Shown here: positions 54,323 through 63,027 of the stretch, in pieces
How the letters are laid out: every line of letters begins with the position of its first letter
How positions within the stretch are numbered: the first letter of the stretch is position 1
Origin: Cryobacterium sp. PH29-G1
Lineage (GTDB): Bacteria; Actinomycetota; Actinomycetes; Actinomycetales; Microbacteriaceae
Assembly (NCBI RefSeq): GCF_030063365.1
Contig: NZ_JASISY010000008.1
Location: 62,001-126,000 of the forward strand
DNA: 64,000 nt
Direction: 5' to 3'
The notes under the pieces: generated by a model
Seen by the model: the letters and a program-made list of their open reading frames with translations, nothing else
What the model was told of the DNA's origin: nothing
The model's database searches: none
Translations under genes and position numbers: made by a program

Positions 54323-56596
54323 CTACTCAGCTGCCTCGGTGACGACTAGTTCATCAAAGGTGGCCGTCGCTGGGGTCGTCGAGACACCCGGCAACAGCGC
54401 AAGGGCCACGTACCCGCGCGATTGCAGCGCGGAGGCCGAGTCACTCACGGAGACCTGCCATGCGGTCGGCTCCGCAGAGCCCGCTTTCCACACCTTGGCA
54501 GCGATCACGGTCGGCGACACCCCGACGACCTGCATTCTGACACGCAACGGCGCGCCGACAGCATCGGTCACGCCGGTCGCACTCGTGGAGGCGAGTGTGC
54601 GATTGGCAGCGCCGGCGATACGAAGGGTCACATCGCCCGCAACGGAATACTGCAGGCTCGCGCGGTACTCGTTTGAGCCGACCTTGCGACCGACCACAAT
54701 AATGGTGGCCGGTGTTCCCTGAGATGTCAGGGTCGCTGTCACGCTCAGGTCAACATCCGTCTGGGACACGGCGAGTAGCCCTGCTCCCGCGATCCGGCCG
54801 GGCTCGATCGTGAAACGGGCCACCCCGTCAGCGACGGAGTAATTGCTGGACGGCGAAAGATTCGCCCACTTGCCTCCCGTGTCAGCGGTCCCCAGCCCCG
54901 AGCCCACGCTGCGCCCGAAGGCATCTTGCGCATAGGTGACAACCGGATCCGGTTCGCCCGATCCGGTTGCCGTCACGGTCGCTGCCGCGCCGGTTACCGT
55001 ATTACCGAACGGGTCAATGGCCCGAATCTTGTAGCTGTAGGCCGTTCCCCCGGTCACACCGGTGTCGGTCCAGGTGATGTCGGGCCGGTTCCAATCCGTG
55101 GACAGCCCGGTTTGGGTTTCGACAACGACGCCATCGCGCAACACCTCGTAGGTGAGCTGTTCGTTGTCGCGATCGTAGTTGGACGTCCAGGTGACGGCGA
55201 CGGTATTGGCCGTCGGCGTGGCCAGGTTGGGCAGAAAGTTTGTGCCGCTCACCCGCGGCCCCTCTGTGTTGGGGGCGATCGAGGTGACGGCGAATCGCGC
55301 CAGGCCCTGCTGTCGCTTGTTGTTCACAATGGTGAACTCCCCGCCGTAGAGAACGTATTGGGAGTTCGCGGTGAGATTCCACGGCCCCTGCCCCTGCCCG
55401 GTGTAGGTTCCGGTGTTGATATCCGGATAGAACGCCAGCAGTGTCGGACTCGGCCGTCCCTCAAAGTTGAAATAGCTGCCCCCGGTCACATTTCGGGTGA
55501 TAGTGCCCGTGGCAGCCTTGGTGAACGTCAGGGTGCGGTGATAACTGCGCGGGCTCGTCTCCCCGAAACCGCCAATGTTGCCGCAGAAGTGAGCGTGGGC
55601 GGTGGTGTAAACCACGTCTCCCACCGGCACCGCCGAATAGGTATCGCCGTGACAGTCCTCTATCCACACGGTGTTGCCATTGCGCCAACTCGCGTGAAAG
55701 GTACCCTCGAACATCGCGCCGGAACCGTAGTCATACCCGGTACCGTAGACACCGTCCTCATCCGAGCTCAGCGACAGGATGGCCCCATTGGGCCCGGCAT
55801 TCTTGATGAGCTTGCCGATGTTCCAGATCAGGCCGGCTCCGGTGCTTGAATCGGTCGCCGCCATGCCGTAGCCCGGAGTCGTCGAACCGTTGTACGACGT
55901 GAACGAACCGCCAATAACAACGCGATCCCCGCTCGGCGAGACGGTCAGCGCGTTGACCGCGCCGTCAGGCACGTTCCCTTTCCACGCTCCCACCACGCCC
56001 GTAGAACCGACGAACGAGGCGATCTTCTGCCGGGATTCCCCGCTGGCCGATGTGAAGCTGCCCCCGGCGTACACCGTGTCAGCGAATGCTCCGAGGGCCC
56101 TGACGGTGGAATTCGCCGTGGGTTTCCACGTTGACACCAACTCTCCGGTAGCCGTATCGAAGGCCGCGAGTCGGGTTCGGGTTTGCGTGCCCACCTTGGT
56201 GAAGGCGCCCCCGACGTAGATGCGGGAACCGTCCGGGGAAGCGGTGATGGCCCTGACCGTGCCATTGAGGCTCGGATTAAAGGATGTCATCACTCCGGTC
56301 GTCACGTTGTAGGCCATGAGATTATTGCGCGACACTTCGCTCGTGCCCGAGGCCGCACCGGCCGGTCGTGCACGAGTGAATTCGCCTCCGACAAACACGG
56401 TGTCACCCACGATCACCTGCGACCACACCACACCGTTGATCTGCGCCGTGGGTAGAGAATCGGCCGCGACGGTTGTGGGCAGAGAATTGTCCGGCGGTGC
56501 CGTGTCGGCCAGAGCACCCTGAACGGGAATAAGAAATGCCCCGATCAGAGACGCTAAAGCGATTAGTGATACTACCGGGGCACGCATTCGCCACAT
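54323..56596 (-). CDS. Secreted propeller-Fn3-lectin-like surface protein (propeller paralogue C)
   Basis: 757 residues from ATG 56596, with AGGA about 8 nt upstream. The signal peptide (VSLIALASLIGAFLIPV) ends before ALADT (~30). The seven-blade domain (~40-440) is nearly the same as in paralogue B (VFVGGEFTRARP, IYVGGAFTKVG, VYAGGSFTSASG, VVIGGSFTSYNG and so on), then an Fn3-like domain (~450-545). The C-terminal ~205 residues, beginning QDAFGRSVGSGLGTADTGG, match the last domain of paralogue A and resemble ConA-like carbohydrate-binding folds. No anchor is visible. It flanks the cytidylyltransferase opposite paralogue B. Confidence 0.88.
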   Translation of the reverse strand: MWRMRAPVVSLIALASLIGAFLIPVQGALADTAPPDNSLPTTVAADSLPTAQINGVVWSQVIVGDTVFVGGEFTRARPAGAASGTSEVSRNNLMAYNVTTGVMTSFNPSLNGTVRAITASPDGSRIYVGGAFTKVGTQTRTRLAAFDTATGELVSTWKPTANSTVRALGAFADTVYAGGSFTSASGESRQKIASFVGSTGVVGAWKGNVPDGAVNALTVSPSGDRVVIGGSFTSYNGSTTPGYGMAATDSSTGAGLIWNIGKLIKNAGPNGAILSLSSDEDGVYGTGYDYGSGAMFEGTFHASWRNGNTVWIEDCHGDTYSAVPVGDVVYTTAHAHFCGNIGGFGETSPRSYHRTLTFTKAATGTITRNVTGGSYFNFEGRPSPTLLAFYPDINTGTYTGQGQGPWNLTANSQYVLYGGEFTIVNNKRQQGLARFAVTSIAPNTEGPRVSGTNFLPNLATPTANTVAVTWTSNYDRDNEQLTYEVLRDGVVVETQTGLSTDWNRPDITWTDTGVTGGTAYSYKIRAIDPFGNTVTGAAATVTATGSGEPDPVVTYAQDAFGRSVGSGLGTADTGGKWANLSPSSNYSVADGVARFTIEPGRIAGAGLLAVSQTDVDLSVTATLTSQGTPATIIVVGRKVGSNEYRASLQYSVAGDVTLRIAGAANRTLASTSATGVTDAVGAPLRVRMQVVGVSPTVIAAKVWKAGSAEPTAWQVSVSDSASALQSRGYVALALLPGVSTTPATATFDELVVTEAAE

Positions 56597-56744
56597 ATCA
56601 GATTCCTATCATTGCTCGTCGGGCAACCCGGGCTGCTCGGGCCGTCGCCCAGGAACGCTTCCGCTCGCACTATAGCGAGAATTCATCACGTTTGTTCAGC
56701 TCGCCCGTGGCTGGCGGGCGCACGGCTGTCGGCCCTGCCTACTC

Positions 56745-56792
56745 AGCGGCCGGCTCAGCGGCCGGCTCGGCGGCCGGCTCGGCGGCCGAGGG
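56745..56792. repeat. Four tandem 12-bp repeats directly after the beta-helix stop codon
   Basis: AGCGGCCGGCTC (56745), the same again (56757), GGCGGCCGGCTC (56769) and a divergent fourth unit GGCGGCCGAGGG (56781-56792). The minus strand reads them in the frame of the preceding gene as Ala-Ala-Glu-Pro repeats after a TAG stop, then a second TAG. They are strongly self-complementary (GGCCGGC...GCCGGCC) and could also fold as a 3' hairpin. Confidence 0.85.
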
Positions 56793-58058
56793 CTAACCTT
56801 GATGGACCTCCACGAGGGTGTCGTCGGGCGTGTAATAGTTGTGAGACATCAGCACCTTCGTGGTCGACGGCGCAATGACCGCGCAGTCGTCGACCCGGGT
56901 ATTGCGACCGAAAGTATTGCCGCTGACAACCACCCCGTGCAGGGGTCCGTGCGCTTTCTCGGCGAGGTTGATGGAGCATCCACCGCCATCGACGATGTTG
57001 TTCGAGATGGTCAAATTGGACACGCCACCGCGGTCCTGTGTCACCTGCACGGAGGCATTCCATGCATCGGTCAGCCGATTGCCATCGATGAGGATGTTCG
57101 ATCCTTCCTGAATCTGAATGGAGTCGTCATGGCTCGGTGTGCCGCCCTGGTTGGGATCTCGGTCATAGTGCAGGTTGTCGTGAAGCCACGAGTCTGTGAT
57201 GGCAACATTCCCACCGGTGAGATGGATGCCGTCAACCACGCCGTGGATATTGACCCGGGTAGCCTCAAAGTTGTAGCCGTAGATTCCCTGAAAGTCGGGT
57301 GACGGCGCGGACGGGAAAAGCTCCGTGTCGATGATGCGCAGGTTCCGGTAACCGCCGAGGTTGCCGATCAGGGCCATCGGGCCGTTCAAGGCTCGTCCAC
57401 GCACGATCGAGTTTTTGATGGTGACGTCGGATGCTTCGACCTTGACCATGCCTCGAACGTCGAGGCTGTCGATTACGGTGCTGGCCTCCGTGATGATCAG
57501 GTCTCCCCAATGCACGGTCAGCGCTGTACCGGCCGGCACACCGGTGTTACTTTCATTCGGGATGCCCACCGTCGACGGCGGAGTGGGCGCCGGAGCCGGA
57601 GCGGGAACAGGCACGGGAACAGGCACGGGTGCCGGTACCGGAATTGGAGCTGGAGCAGGCACAGGCGCTGGCGCTGGCACCGGTAGCGGCGCGGGAGTGA
57701 GAATCGGTTCAGGAACCACCGGTTCAGGAACCACCGGTTCAGGAACCACCGGCTTCAAAATCACCGGCTCCGGAGCCACCGGTGATTTGAGCCGTGCCAG
57801 AAGCCAGCGCAGTTGCGCCGGAGACAGGCCTGATCCCGAGGAGACGTCGGCGGCGGGGCTCACGGACAGCCCAGCGCCCCACGGGGTGACCGTGTAGTTC
57901 AGCGGCGCAGCTTGGGCTGGCACGATTCCGATGGAGGCGCCCATGAGTCCGAGTGCGACAGAAGCGATGACCCTCGGGCGAGCACGACGGAAGGGGGAAG
58001 ATACTTTCTGGTTCGTGGGCAAGCGGTGCAATTTCGCGGTGAATGTCATTAATGTCAT
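56793..58058 (-). CDS. Secreted right-handed beta-helix protein with Pro-rich linker (paralogue 1)
   Basis: 421 residues from ATG 58058, which has AGGA upstream. ATG 58049 is a possible alternative. The signal peptide (~30-52, VIASVALGLMGASIGIVPAQAA) is followed by an LSPAQLRWLLARL helix (~80-95) and a long Pro/Val/Ala linker built of PEPVV and PAPVP repeats (~105-180; DNA 15-mers at 57706-57750). The parallel beta-helix domain (~190-421) includes VIDSLDVRGMVKVEASDVTIKNSIVRG, split across rungs, and SHDDSIQIQEGSNI. The layout suits polysaccharide lyases and hydrolases or binding proteins acting on exopolysaccharide. Catalytic residues cannot be assigned. Confidence 0.85.
   Translation of the reverse strand: MTLMTFTAKLHRLPTNQKVSSPFRRARPRVIASVALGLMGASIGIVPAQAAPLNYTVTPWGAGLSVSPAADVSSGSGLSPAQLRWLLARLKSPVAPEPVILKPVVPEPVVPEPVVPEPILTPAPLPVPAPAPVPAPAPIPVPAPVPVPVPVPAPAPAPTPPSTVGIPNESNTGVPAGTALTVHWGDLIITEASTVIDSLDVRGMVKVEASDVTIKNSIVRGRALNGPMALIGNLGGYRNLRIIDTELFPSAPSPDFQGIYGYNFEATRVNIHGVVDGIHLTGGNVAITDSWLHDNLHYDRDPNQGGTPSHDDSIQIQEGSNILIDGNRLTDAWNASVQVTQDRGGVSNLTISNNIVDGGGCSINLAEKAHGPLHGVVVSGNTFGRNTRVDDCAVIAPSTTKVLMSHNYYTPDDTLVEVHQG
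57706..57750. repeat. Three exact 15-bp tandem repeats inside the beta-helix gene
   Basis: GGTTCAGGAACCACC occurs three times in a row without change. It encodes the PEPVV-type linker repeats of paralogue 1 in frame, so it is a coding minisatellite rather than a regulatory site. Confidence 0.95.
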
Positions 58059-58261
58059 TTCGTGTCCTGCACACGTTTCGGGACGTGCTGGGCGAGGCAG
58101 CTGAAGGGAGCCGCCGGTCGTGGGTACAGCATTTCGTATCGGCAATACTCGGTCAATGAAAAGTTGTGAATACCTTGGGGCGCGCTCGAACGGGACGCCC
58201 CACTGGGGCCGCCGGTAGCGCGTGGAATCGCCGCGGCAGCTAGCGGGGGAACCTAACCGAC

Positions 58262-59266
58262 CTAACCGGCATGCACCGTGACTGTTTTGCTATCGGGCGT
58301 GTAGTAGTTGCGGGCCGTGCTGATCTTGGTCGTTCCGGGCGAAATGATCGCACAGTTGGTCACCTTGGTGTTGCGGCCGAACTTGTTGTCGGTGACCACA
58401 GTGCCGTAGATGGGGCCATAGGCTTTTTGGGCCACGTTGATTGTGCAGGCGCCACCGTCGGCGAAGTTGTTCTTGAAGGAGAAGTTCGACACATCTCCGG
58501 TGTCTTGGGTAATCTGCACCCCGGCGTTGTGGGAGCCGGTCAGGGTGCTTCCGTACACCTTGATGTTGCTGCCCTTTTGAATCTGGATGGAGTCATCGTG
58601 GCTCGCCTTGCCGCCCTGATTCGGGTCACTGGCGTAGTGCAGATTGCCGTGCAGCCAGGAGTCGGCGATGGTGACGTTGCTGCCGGTGATGTGCACGGCG
58701 TCGATGACTCCGTGGATGTCCAGACGGGTCGCGGTGAAGTTGTAGCCGTAGATTCCGTTCACATCGGGAGACGGTTTCGAAGGGTAGAGTTCCGAGTCGA
58801 TGATTTTCAAACCGGAACGTCCGCCCAGATTATTAATCAAGGCCGCCGGGGCGCTGAGGCTTCGACCGCGAATGATCGAGTTTTTGATCGTCACGTTGAT
58901 CGCGTTGATCTTGACGAGGCCGCGAATGTCGAGCCCGCTGATGACCGTGCCGGCCTTGGTGATGTTGAGGTCGCCGGTATAGACCTTGAGTGTCGTCCCA
59001 GACGGAACTCCGGTGGTGTCGGCACTCGCCGTAGCGGTGCGCACGGTACCTGCGGTTGCGGCTTGCGCGGGAGCAGCCAATCCAGCCAGCGGCAGAAGGA
59101 CGGCCAATACAGCCGCAGCCAAGGAGCTGACTCTTCTCTTGCTGAACGAACGTGACGCTTCTGGGCACACAGCGCGAGCTGTGGCATCGATGGTGGCGGA
59201 GGGGTGGCGGCTGTCGTGGCTGGGGGCTGAGGGTCGGCGATGGGAACGTGGGATAGTGTCGCTCAT
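58262..59266 (-). CDS. Secreted right-handed beta-helix protein (paralogue 2)
   Basis: 334 residues from ATG 59266 (no strong ribosome site; a longer upstream frame lacks family features). A long n-region precedes the signal peptide (VSSLAAAVLAVLLPLAGLAAP, to ~residue 70). After a short linker the beta-helix follows (~95-334): VISGLDIRGLVKINAINVTIK, GLKIIDSELYPSKPSPD and SHDDSIQIQKGSNIKVYGS. It aligns with the C-terminal domain of paralogue 1 to the end (VHAG stop versus VHQG stop) but lacks the Pro-rich linker. It may act on or bind the polysaccharide made by this locus. Its activity is unknown. Confidence 0.85.
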   Translation of the reverse strand: MSDTIPRSHRRPSAPSHDSRHPSATIDATARAVCPEASRSFSKRRVSSLAAAVLAVLLPLAGLAAPAQAATAGTVRTATASADTTGVPSGTTLKVYTGDLNITKAGTVISGLDIRGLVKINAINVTIKNSIIRGRSLSAPAALINNLGGRSGLKIIDSELYPSKPSPDVNGIYGYNFTATRLDIHGVIDAVHITGSNVTIADSWLHGNLHYASDPNQGGKASHDDSIQIQKGSNIKVYGSTLTGSHNAGVQITQDTGDVSNFSFKNNFADGGACTINVAQKAYGPIYGTVVTDNKFGRNTKVTNCAIISPGTTKISTARNYYTPDSKTVTVHAG

Positions 59267-59374
59267 GAAGTCATTTCGGGTGGTGCACGTTCGGGTATGC
59301 GCGTAAGGCAACCGCAGGGAGTCGCCGATAGTTATTAGAGTGTTACCCAAAAATGAAAATACGTCAAATTAACT

Positions 59375-60421
59375 TCATGACCTCATCGCTACCGCGGGGC
59401 GCTTCGACGCAATGACCCAGGACTGCACGGGCACCGTGAAAATACCCGGAACCGCGTGGAACCGTCGGTGTAGAGCGAGAGCGAAAATGATCGCCCCGGC
59501 ACAGAGCAGCGGCGGCAGGAAGGTCGTGAGCACGGTCGCAACGTGCACGTCGAAGGCGACCACCATGGCCGCGAACGCCGTCATCGGAAAGGTATGCACG
59601 AGGTAGATCGGCAGGGTGCGCGAACCGAGCGAACGAACGAAGTCGAATGCCGCGATCCGTGCCAGCACCGCCGCGACCGTGATGCCAACGGCCACGGCGA
59701 GCACGCTCAGTACGAGCAGCACGAACGGAACCTTGGTTAGGGTGAACTTGGTCGTGACCACGACCAACGCGCCGTATCCCCCGCACAGCAGCGCGACATG
59801 CCACCACCGCACGCGTGGAACGAGGCGGCGCACCAGCGGCCCAAGGTAGATGGCCGCGATGAAAAACACGAGGTATTTGCCCATTTTGTCCCACGGCGAC
59901 CCCGTGTGCAGCAACTGCGCACCAAACAGCACCGCCACGACCGTGGTGAGGGCAATCTGCAGGAGCGGCGACCACTGCCGCATGAGCCAGGCCAGGGTGA
60001 AGAACAACGGCAGGGCGTAAATAAACCACAAATTTGAGCTGGGGCGCGCGAACAAAGTAACGATGCTGGCCCACGTGGCGTTCGGCCCTCCCGACGGGCT
60101 GATCGGTGGGAGGGCGATCAGAAACAACGTCTGCACGGCCACCCAGACGACGTAAAGGTACAACAGCAGCGAGATGCGCTTGCGAAACAGCTGCCAGTAC
60201 GGCAAACGGATGGCTGAAGCAGCCAAAATCCCCGACATGAAAAAGAACAGGGGCATGCGAAACGTGTCGAACAGCGGATTGAGCGGAGCGAGCGCACCCG
60301 CCAGCCCGACCTGGTCCAGGTACATTATGGCGTGATAGAGCACGACCAGGGTGATTGCGATTCCCTTCGCGACGTCGATCCACGCTTCGCGAGCCGGAGG
60401 GACTGCCGGCGTCGCAGTCAT
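59375..60421 (-). CDS. Acyltransferase family membrane protein (OafA/fucose-4-O-acetylase-like)
   Basis: A 348-residue acyltransferase 3 family protein with about ten transmembrane helices. The N-terminal catalytic signature is AWIDVAKGIAITLVVLYHAIMYL (start of helix 1). FMSGILAAS and LWFIYALPLFFTLAWLM follow. It transfers acyl, most often acetyl, groups to sugars and would decorate the polysaccharide or its lipid-linked precursor. ATG 60421 overlaps the stop of the next acyltransferase by 4 bp. Confidence 0.92.
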   Translation of the reverse strand: MTATPAVPPAREAWIDVAKGIAITLVVLYHAIMYLDQVGLAGALAPLNPLFDTFRMPLFFFMSGILAASAIRLPYWQLFRKRISLLLYLYVVWVAVQTLFLIALPPISPSGGPNATWASIVTLFARPSSNLWFIYALPLFFTLAWLMRQWSPLLQIALTTVVAVLFGAQLLHTGSPWDKMGKYLVFFIAAIYLGPLVRRLVPRVRWWHVALLCGGYGALVVVTTKFTLTKVPFVLLVLSVLAVAVGITVAAVLARIAAFDFVRSLGSRTLPIYLVHTFPMTAFAAMVVAFDVHVATVLTTFLPPLLCAGAIIFALALHRRFHAVPGIFTVPVQSWVIASKRPAVAMRS

Positions 60422-61485
60422 GTCGGCTCCTCACCCGGACGAACCGCGCGCAGACGGCCAGGGCGCGCGTCGAGCTCGGTTATAAAAGGTGGCGGTTCGT
60501 AGGCGTACCGCAGCCAGCTTCGCATCGCGTACCGGTGGAGCGCGAGGGCGAGCAGAACGGCGGCGAGCGCGAGAATCGGCGGCAGCACGGGTGCGATGAC
60601 AGCGACGGCGGGGAAGATCACGGGCAGCGAGAGCACGAACGAAATCAGGATGACGATGGGCGTGTGAGCCAGATAGATGGGCAGCGTAATACGCCCGATC
60701 GCACCGAACCAGCGAACGCCGCGCAGCGTGCGGCTGAACGCAATGCCGCCGACCACGCCGACCAGGCAGTTCACAAAGTACAGGCCGAAAACGTCTCGGA
60801 GTCCGAGCAACGCGATGGCGGCAGTGACGGCCACCCACAGCACCATGGCCGCACCGACCAGCAGGGTATTGTCGACCGTACCGATACGGATGATCCAGTT
60901 GCGCAGGTAGATCCCGGCCAGAAAAAAGAAGTAGTACTTGAGCGAGCCGGACCAGCCCACATTGGCCGTCTCGAGGCCGCTCAGGGCAACGATCGAGACG
61001 GCGCCGGCGACGACGAGTTGGAGCCGTGGATCCACCCGACGGCTGAGCTTGGCGACGACGAAGAAGATCGATAGCGCCCAGATGAACCACAGCTCGAACC
61101 GCGGCAGAATCGGTGACACCGCGAGGCCCAGCACGGCATCGCGCAGGCCGAAGCCCTCACCCTTCATGGTCTGACCGAGCAGGAACACGATGGAGCCGAT
61201 CACCTCCCAGAGCAGGAACACCCAGAGGTAGAGGCGCACTTTCACCGTCCACAGGTCACGCCACGGCTTGAGGAGCCATTTAGGGGCGAACAGCCCAGAC
61301 AAGACAAAGAACAACGGCATGCGCATCGACGACAGCGCCTCGTTGATTTCACGCCAATAGGGGATATCAAAACCGGCCCCGAGCAGCCAATTTGCCGAGT
61401 GGAACAGGGCGACGAGCAGGATGGCGATGCCCCGACCGGTATCAACCCAGCCGATGCGCTCGGTTGCTGTGCCGGTAGCGCTCAT
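60418..61485 (-). CDS. Acyltransferase family membrane protein (paralogue of the neighbour)
   Basis: 355 residues and the same family (WVDTGRGIAILLVALFHSANWL, FVLSGLFAPKWLL, LWFIWALSIFFVVAKL). About ten helices; the C-terminal tail is basic. It overlaps both neighbours by 4 bp (polymerase gene and the second acyltransferase), so three membrane proteins form one transcript. Two acyltransferases imply two sites or two types of acyl decoration, or one modification at different stages. Confidence 0.92.
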   Translation of the reverse strand: MSATGTATERIGWVDTGRGIAILLVALFHSANWLLGAGFDIPYWREINEALSSMRMPLFFVLSGLFAPKWLLKPWRDLWTVKVRLYLWVFLLWEVIGSIVFLLGQTMKGEGFGLRDAVLGLAVSPILPRFELWFIWALSIFFVVAKLSRRVDPRLQLVVAGAVSIVALSGLETANVGWSGSLKYYFFFLAGIYLRNWIIRIGTVDNTLLVGAAMVLWVAVTAAIALLGLRDVFGLYFVNCLVGVVGGIAFSRTLRGVRWFGAIGRITLPIYLAHTPIVILISFVLSLPVIFPAVAVIAPVLPPILALAAVLLALALHRYAMRSWLRYAYEPPPFITELDARPGRLRAVRPGEEPT

Positions 61486-62804
61486 TGCCAGAGCCGCACC
61501 GGCGCCAGGCGCAGCAGCGCGGCATCCGCCTTGGCGGGCGCTGTGCGGGTAATGAGCAGTCCGAGCACGAGAACGAGCAGCACCGAGGAGCTGAAGAACG
61601 GGCCGAAGAGCATGAACCAGACGGCTTTGATGCCCAGGTAGAGCAGCACGGCGCTGGCGGTGTTGCTCGCCACGTGCACGCCGATGCTGCGCACGATCAG
61701 CACGAGAATAACGAGGGCAAGCAGAAGCCCTGGAATGCCCATACCCGCCCAGAAGTCACCGATGATCGAGTGCAGTTCGATGTGCCCACCGAACATGTAA
61801 TTATCGACATACCCGTTATTCGGGTCGTAGTTGATCGCGGCCATACCGCTCTTGGCCGCCAGGACGTCTTGCGGATTGGGCGCGGTTCCCACACCGAATC
61901 CCCACGGCTGATGTTGCATCAGCGCGATTGTCGCGGTGAGTTCGGGACGGCCACCGAGGATGAGCGAACCGGTCTCTTCGAGTTGGGCGACGGTGCGCTG
62001 CTGGGTGGCTTCGCCGAGGGCACCATCAAGAATGAGGGCTTGGATCGCGTTGAAGACGACCAGACCGAGCACGCCGAGCCCGAGCACGGCCCGCAGCGCC
62101 GATGTGCCGCGGGTGGGCCGAGTGGGGCGCATTTGCCAGGCCACCAGCAGCACGGTCAGAAGCATGAAGGCGAACGCGGAGCGGGCATCCGTCATGGTCG
62201 CTACGACCGTGAGCACGAGCGCGACCGCCAGTTCCAAACCGCGGCGGCGCAGTTGGAGGGCTATTCCGAGCAGCAGAATGGTCAGCGCCACCGAGTAGCC
62301 GAACCGCCAGGGGTTTGCCGCGTACAACTCGCTCGACGGCGATACACCGAGCAGGATTCCGGCGCCGTACCAAATCGCGATCTGCGAATCGGGCAGGACC
62401 GTGCGCGCCCAGAGCACGAATCCGACGCCGGAAAGCAAGCCGACCAGACCGGCGATCGCACCGAACGCCTGGCCGAGGCTTGTGTCGTGCGTGGGCGCGG
62501 ACAGGGCTGTGAGCCAGATGCCGGAGCCGATTGCGACGACCCCCACGACCAAGAACAGTCGGGCGCCCCAGAACTGGCGCAGCACCGGAATCCACACTGG
62601 AAACAACGCCACGCAGATCACGGCACCCAGGGTGACGCCCTGGGTGATGTCGAGGCGCATCGCGACGATGAGCAGAACGACCACGGCAATAATTTTGTTG
62701 ACAATGGGCGGTACCCGGTACTCGAAACGACCCGCGCGGGTGCGTGGCGGCGGCACCGCGGCGGGGAGAGCTGCGGTGCCGTTGGAACGTACCTGAGAGG
62801 ACAC
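61482..62804 (-). CDS. O-antigen ligase/polymerase-like (Wzy-type) membrane protein
   Basis: 440 residues from GTG 62804 (a GGTGG-rich stretch lies upstream; a longer frame to 62906 is less likely). About 11-12 transmembrane helices are seen, with a long extracytoplasmic loop near residues 280-350 that contains LEETGSLILGGRPELTATIALM and PWGFGVGTAPNPQDVL, plus DNYMFGGHIELHSIIGDFWAGMGIPG. The E/H-containing loop is the feature of Wzy polymerases and O-antigen ligases. It heads the operon with the two acyltransferases. The polymerase call fits the presence of Wzz and PGT in the locus. Confidence 0.85.
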   Translation of the reverse strand: MSSQVRSNGTAALPAAVPPPRTRAGRFEYRVPPIVNKIIAVVVLLIVAMRLDITQGVTLGAVICVALFPVWIPVLRQFWGARLFLVVGVVAIGSGIWLTALSAPTHDTSLGQAFGAIAGLVGLLSGVGFVLWARTVLPDSQIAIWYGAGILLGVSPSSELYAANPWRFGYSVALTILLLGIALQLRRRGLELAVALVLTVVATMTDARSAFAFMLLTVLLVAWQMRPTRPTRGTSALRAVLGLGVLGLVVFNAIQALILDGALGEATQQRTVAQLEETGSLILGGRPELTATIALMQHQPWGFGVGTAPNPQDVLAAKSGMAAINYDPNNGYVDNYMFGGHIELHSIIGDFWAGMGIPGLLLALVILVLIVRSIGVHVASNTASAVLLYLGIKAVWFMLFGPFFSSSVLLVLVLGLLITRTAPAKADAALLRLAPVRLWQ

Positions 62805-63027
62805 TAGCCACCACCACCCGGGCCGTACAGGAACGATTCGGGCATCGTTTCTTATTGCACAGCCGCATCGTGCACAAGAATAGACGGCACTGGACCGCAG
62901 CGACAAGGGCGATCCACCTCAAACTGAGGGAACGTCACCCCCCGAGAAGGGGACTCGGGGACGGGCCGCATGGCCTGTATAGTGGCGATTTCGTGAGGGA
63001 TTTTCATCGTGCTACCGGAAGCAGCCT
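62805..63027. promoter_or_regulatory. Divergent promoter region between polymerase operon and glycosyltransferase
   Basis: 223 bp between the two divergent starts, with no coding frame. TATAGTG near 62978 could be a -10 for the plus-strand gene. No repeat or operator stands out. Confidence 0.35.

Noticed and set aside
57706-57750. Tandem GGTTCAGGAACCACC units as a possible palindromic operator array or CRISPR-like repeat
   Set aside because: The units are contiguous, lack spacers and encode the PEPVV linker of the beta-helix protein in frame.
59364-60434. A second long minus-strand frame in the acyltransferase region
   Set aside because: It overlaps the real acyltransferase in another frame and is Arg/Ala-rich without membrane helices.
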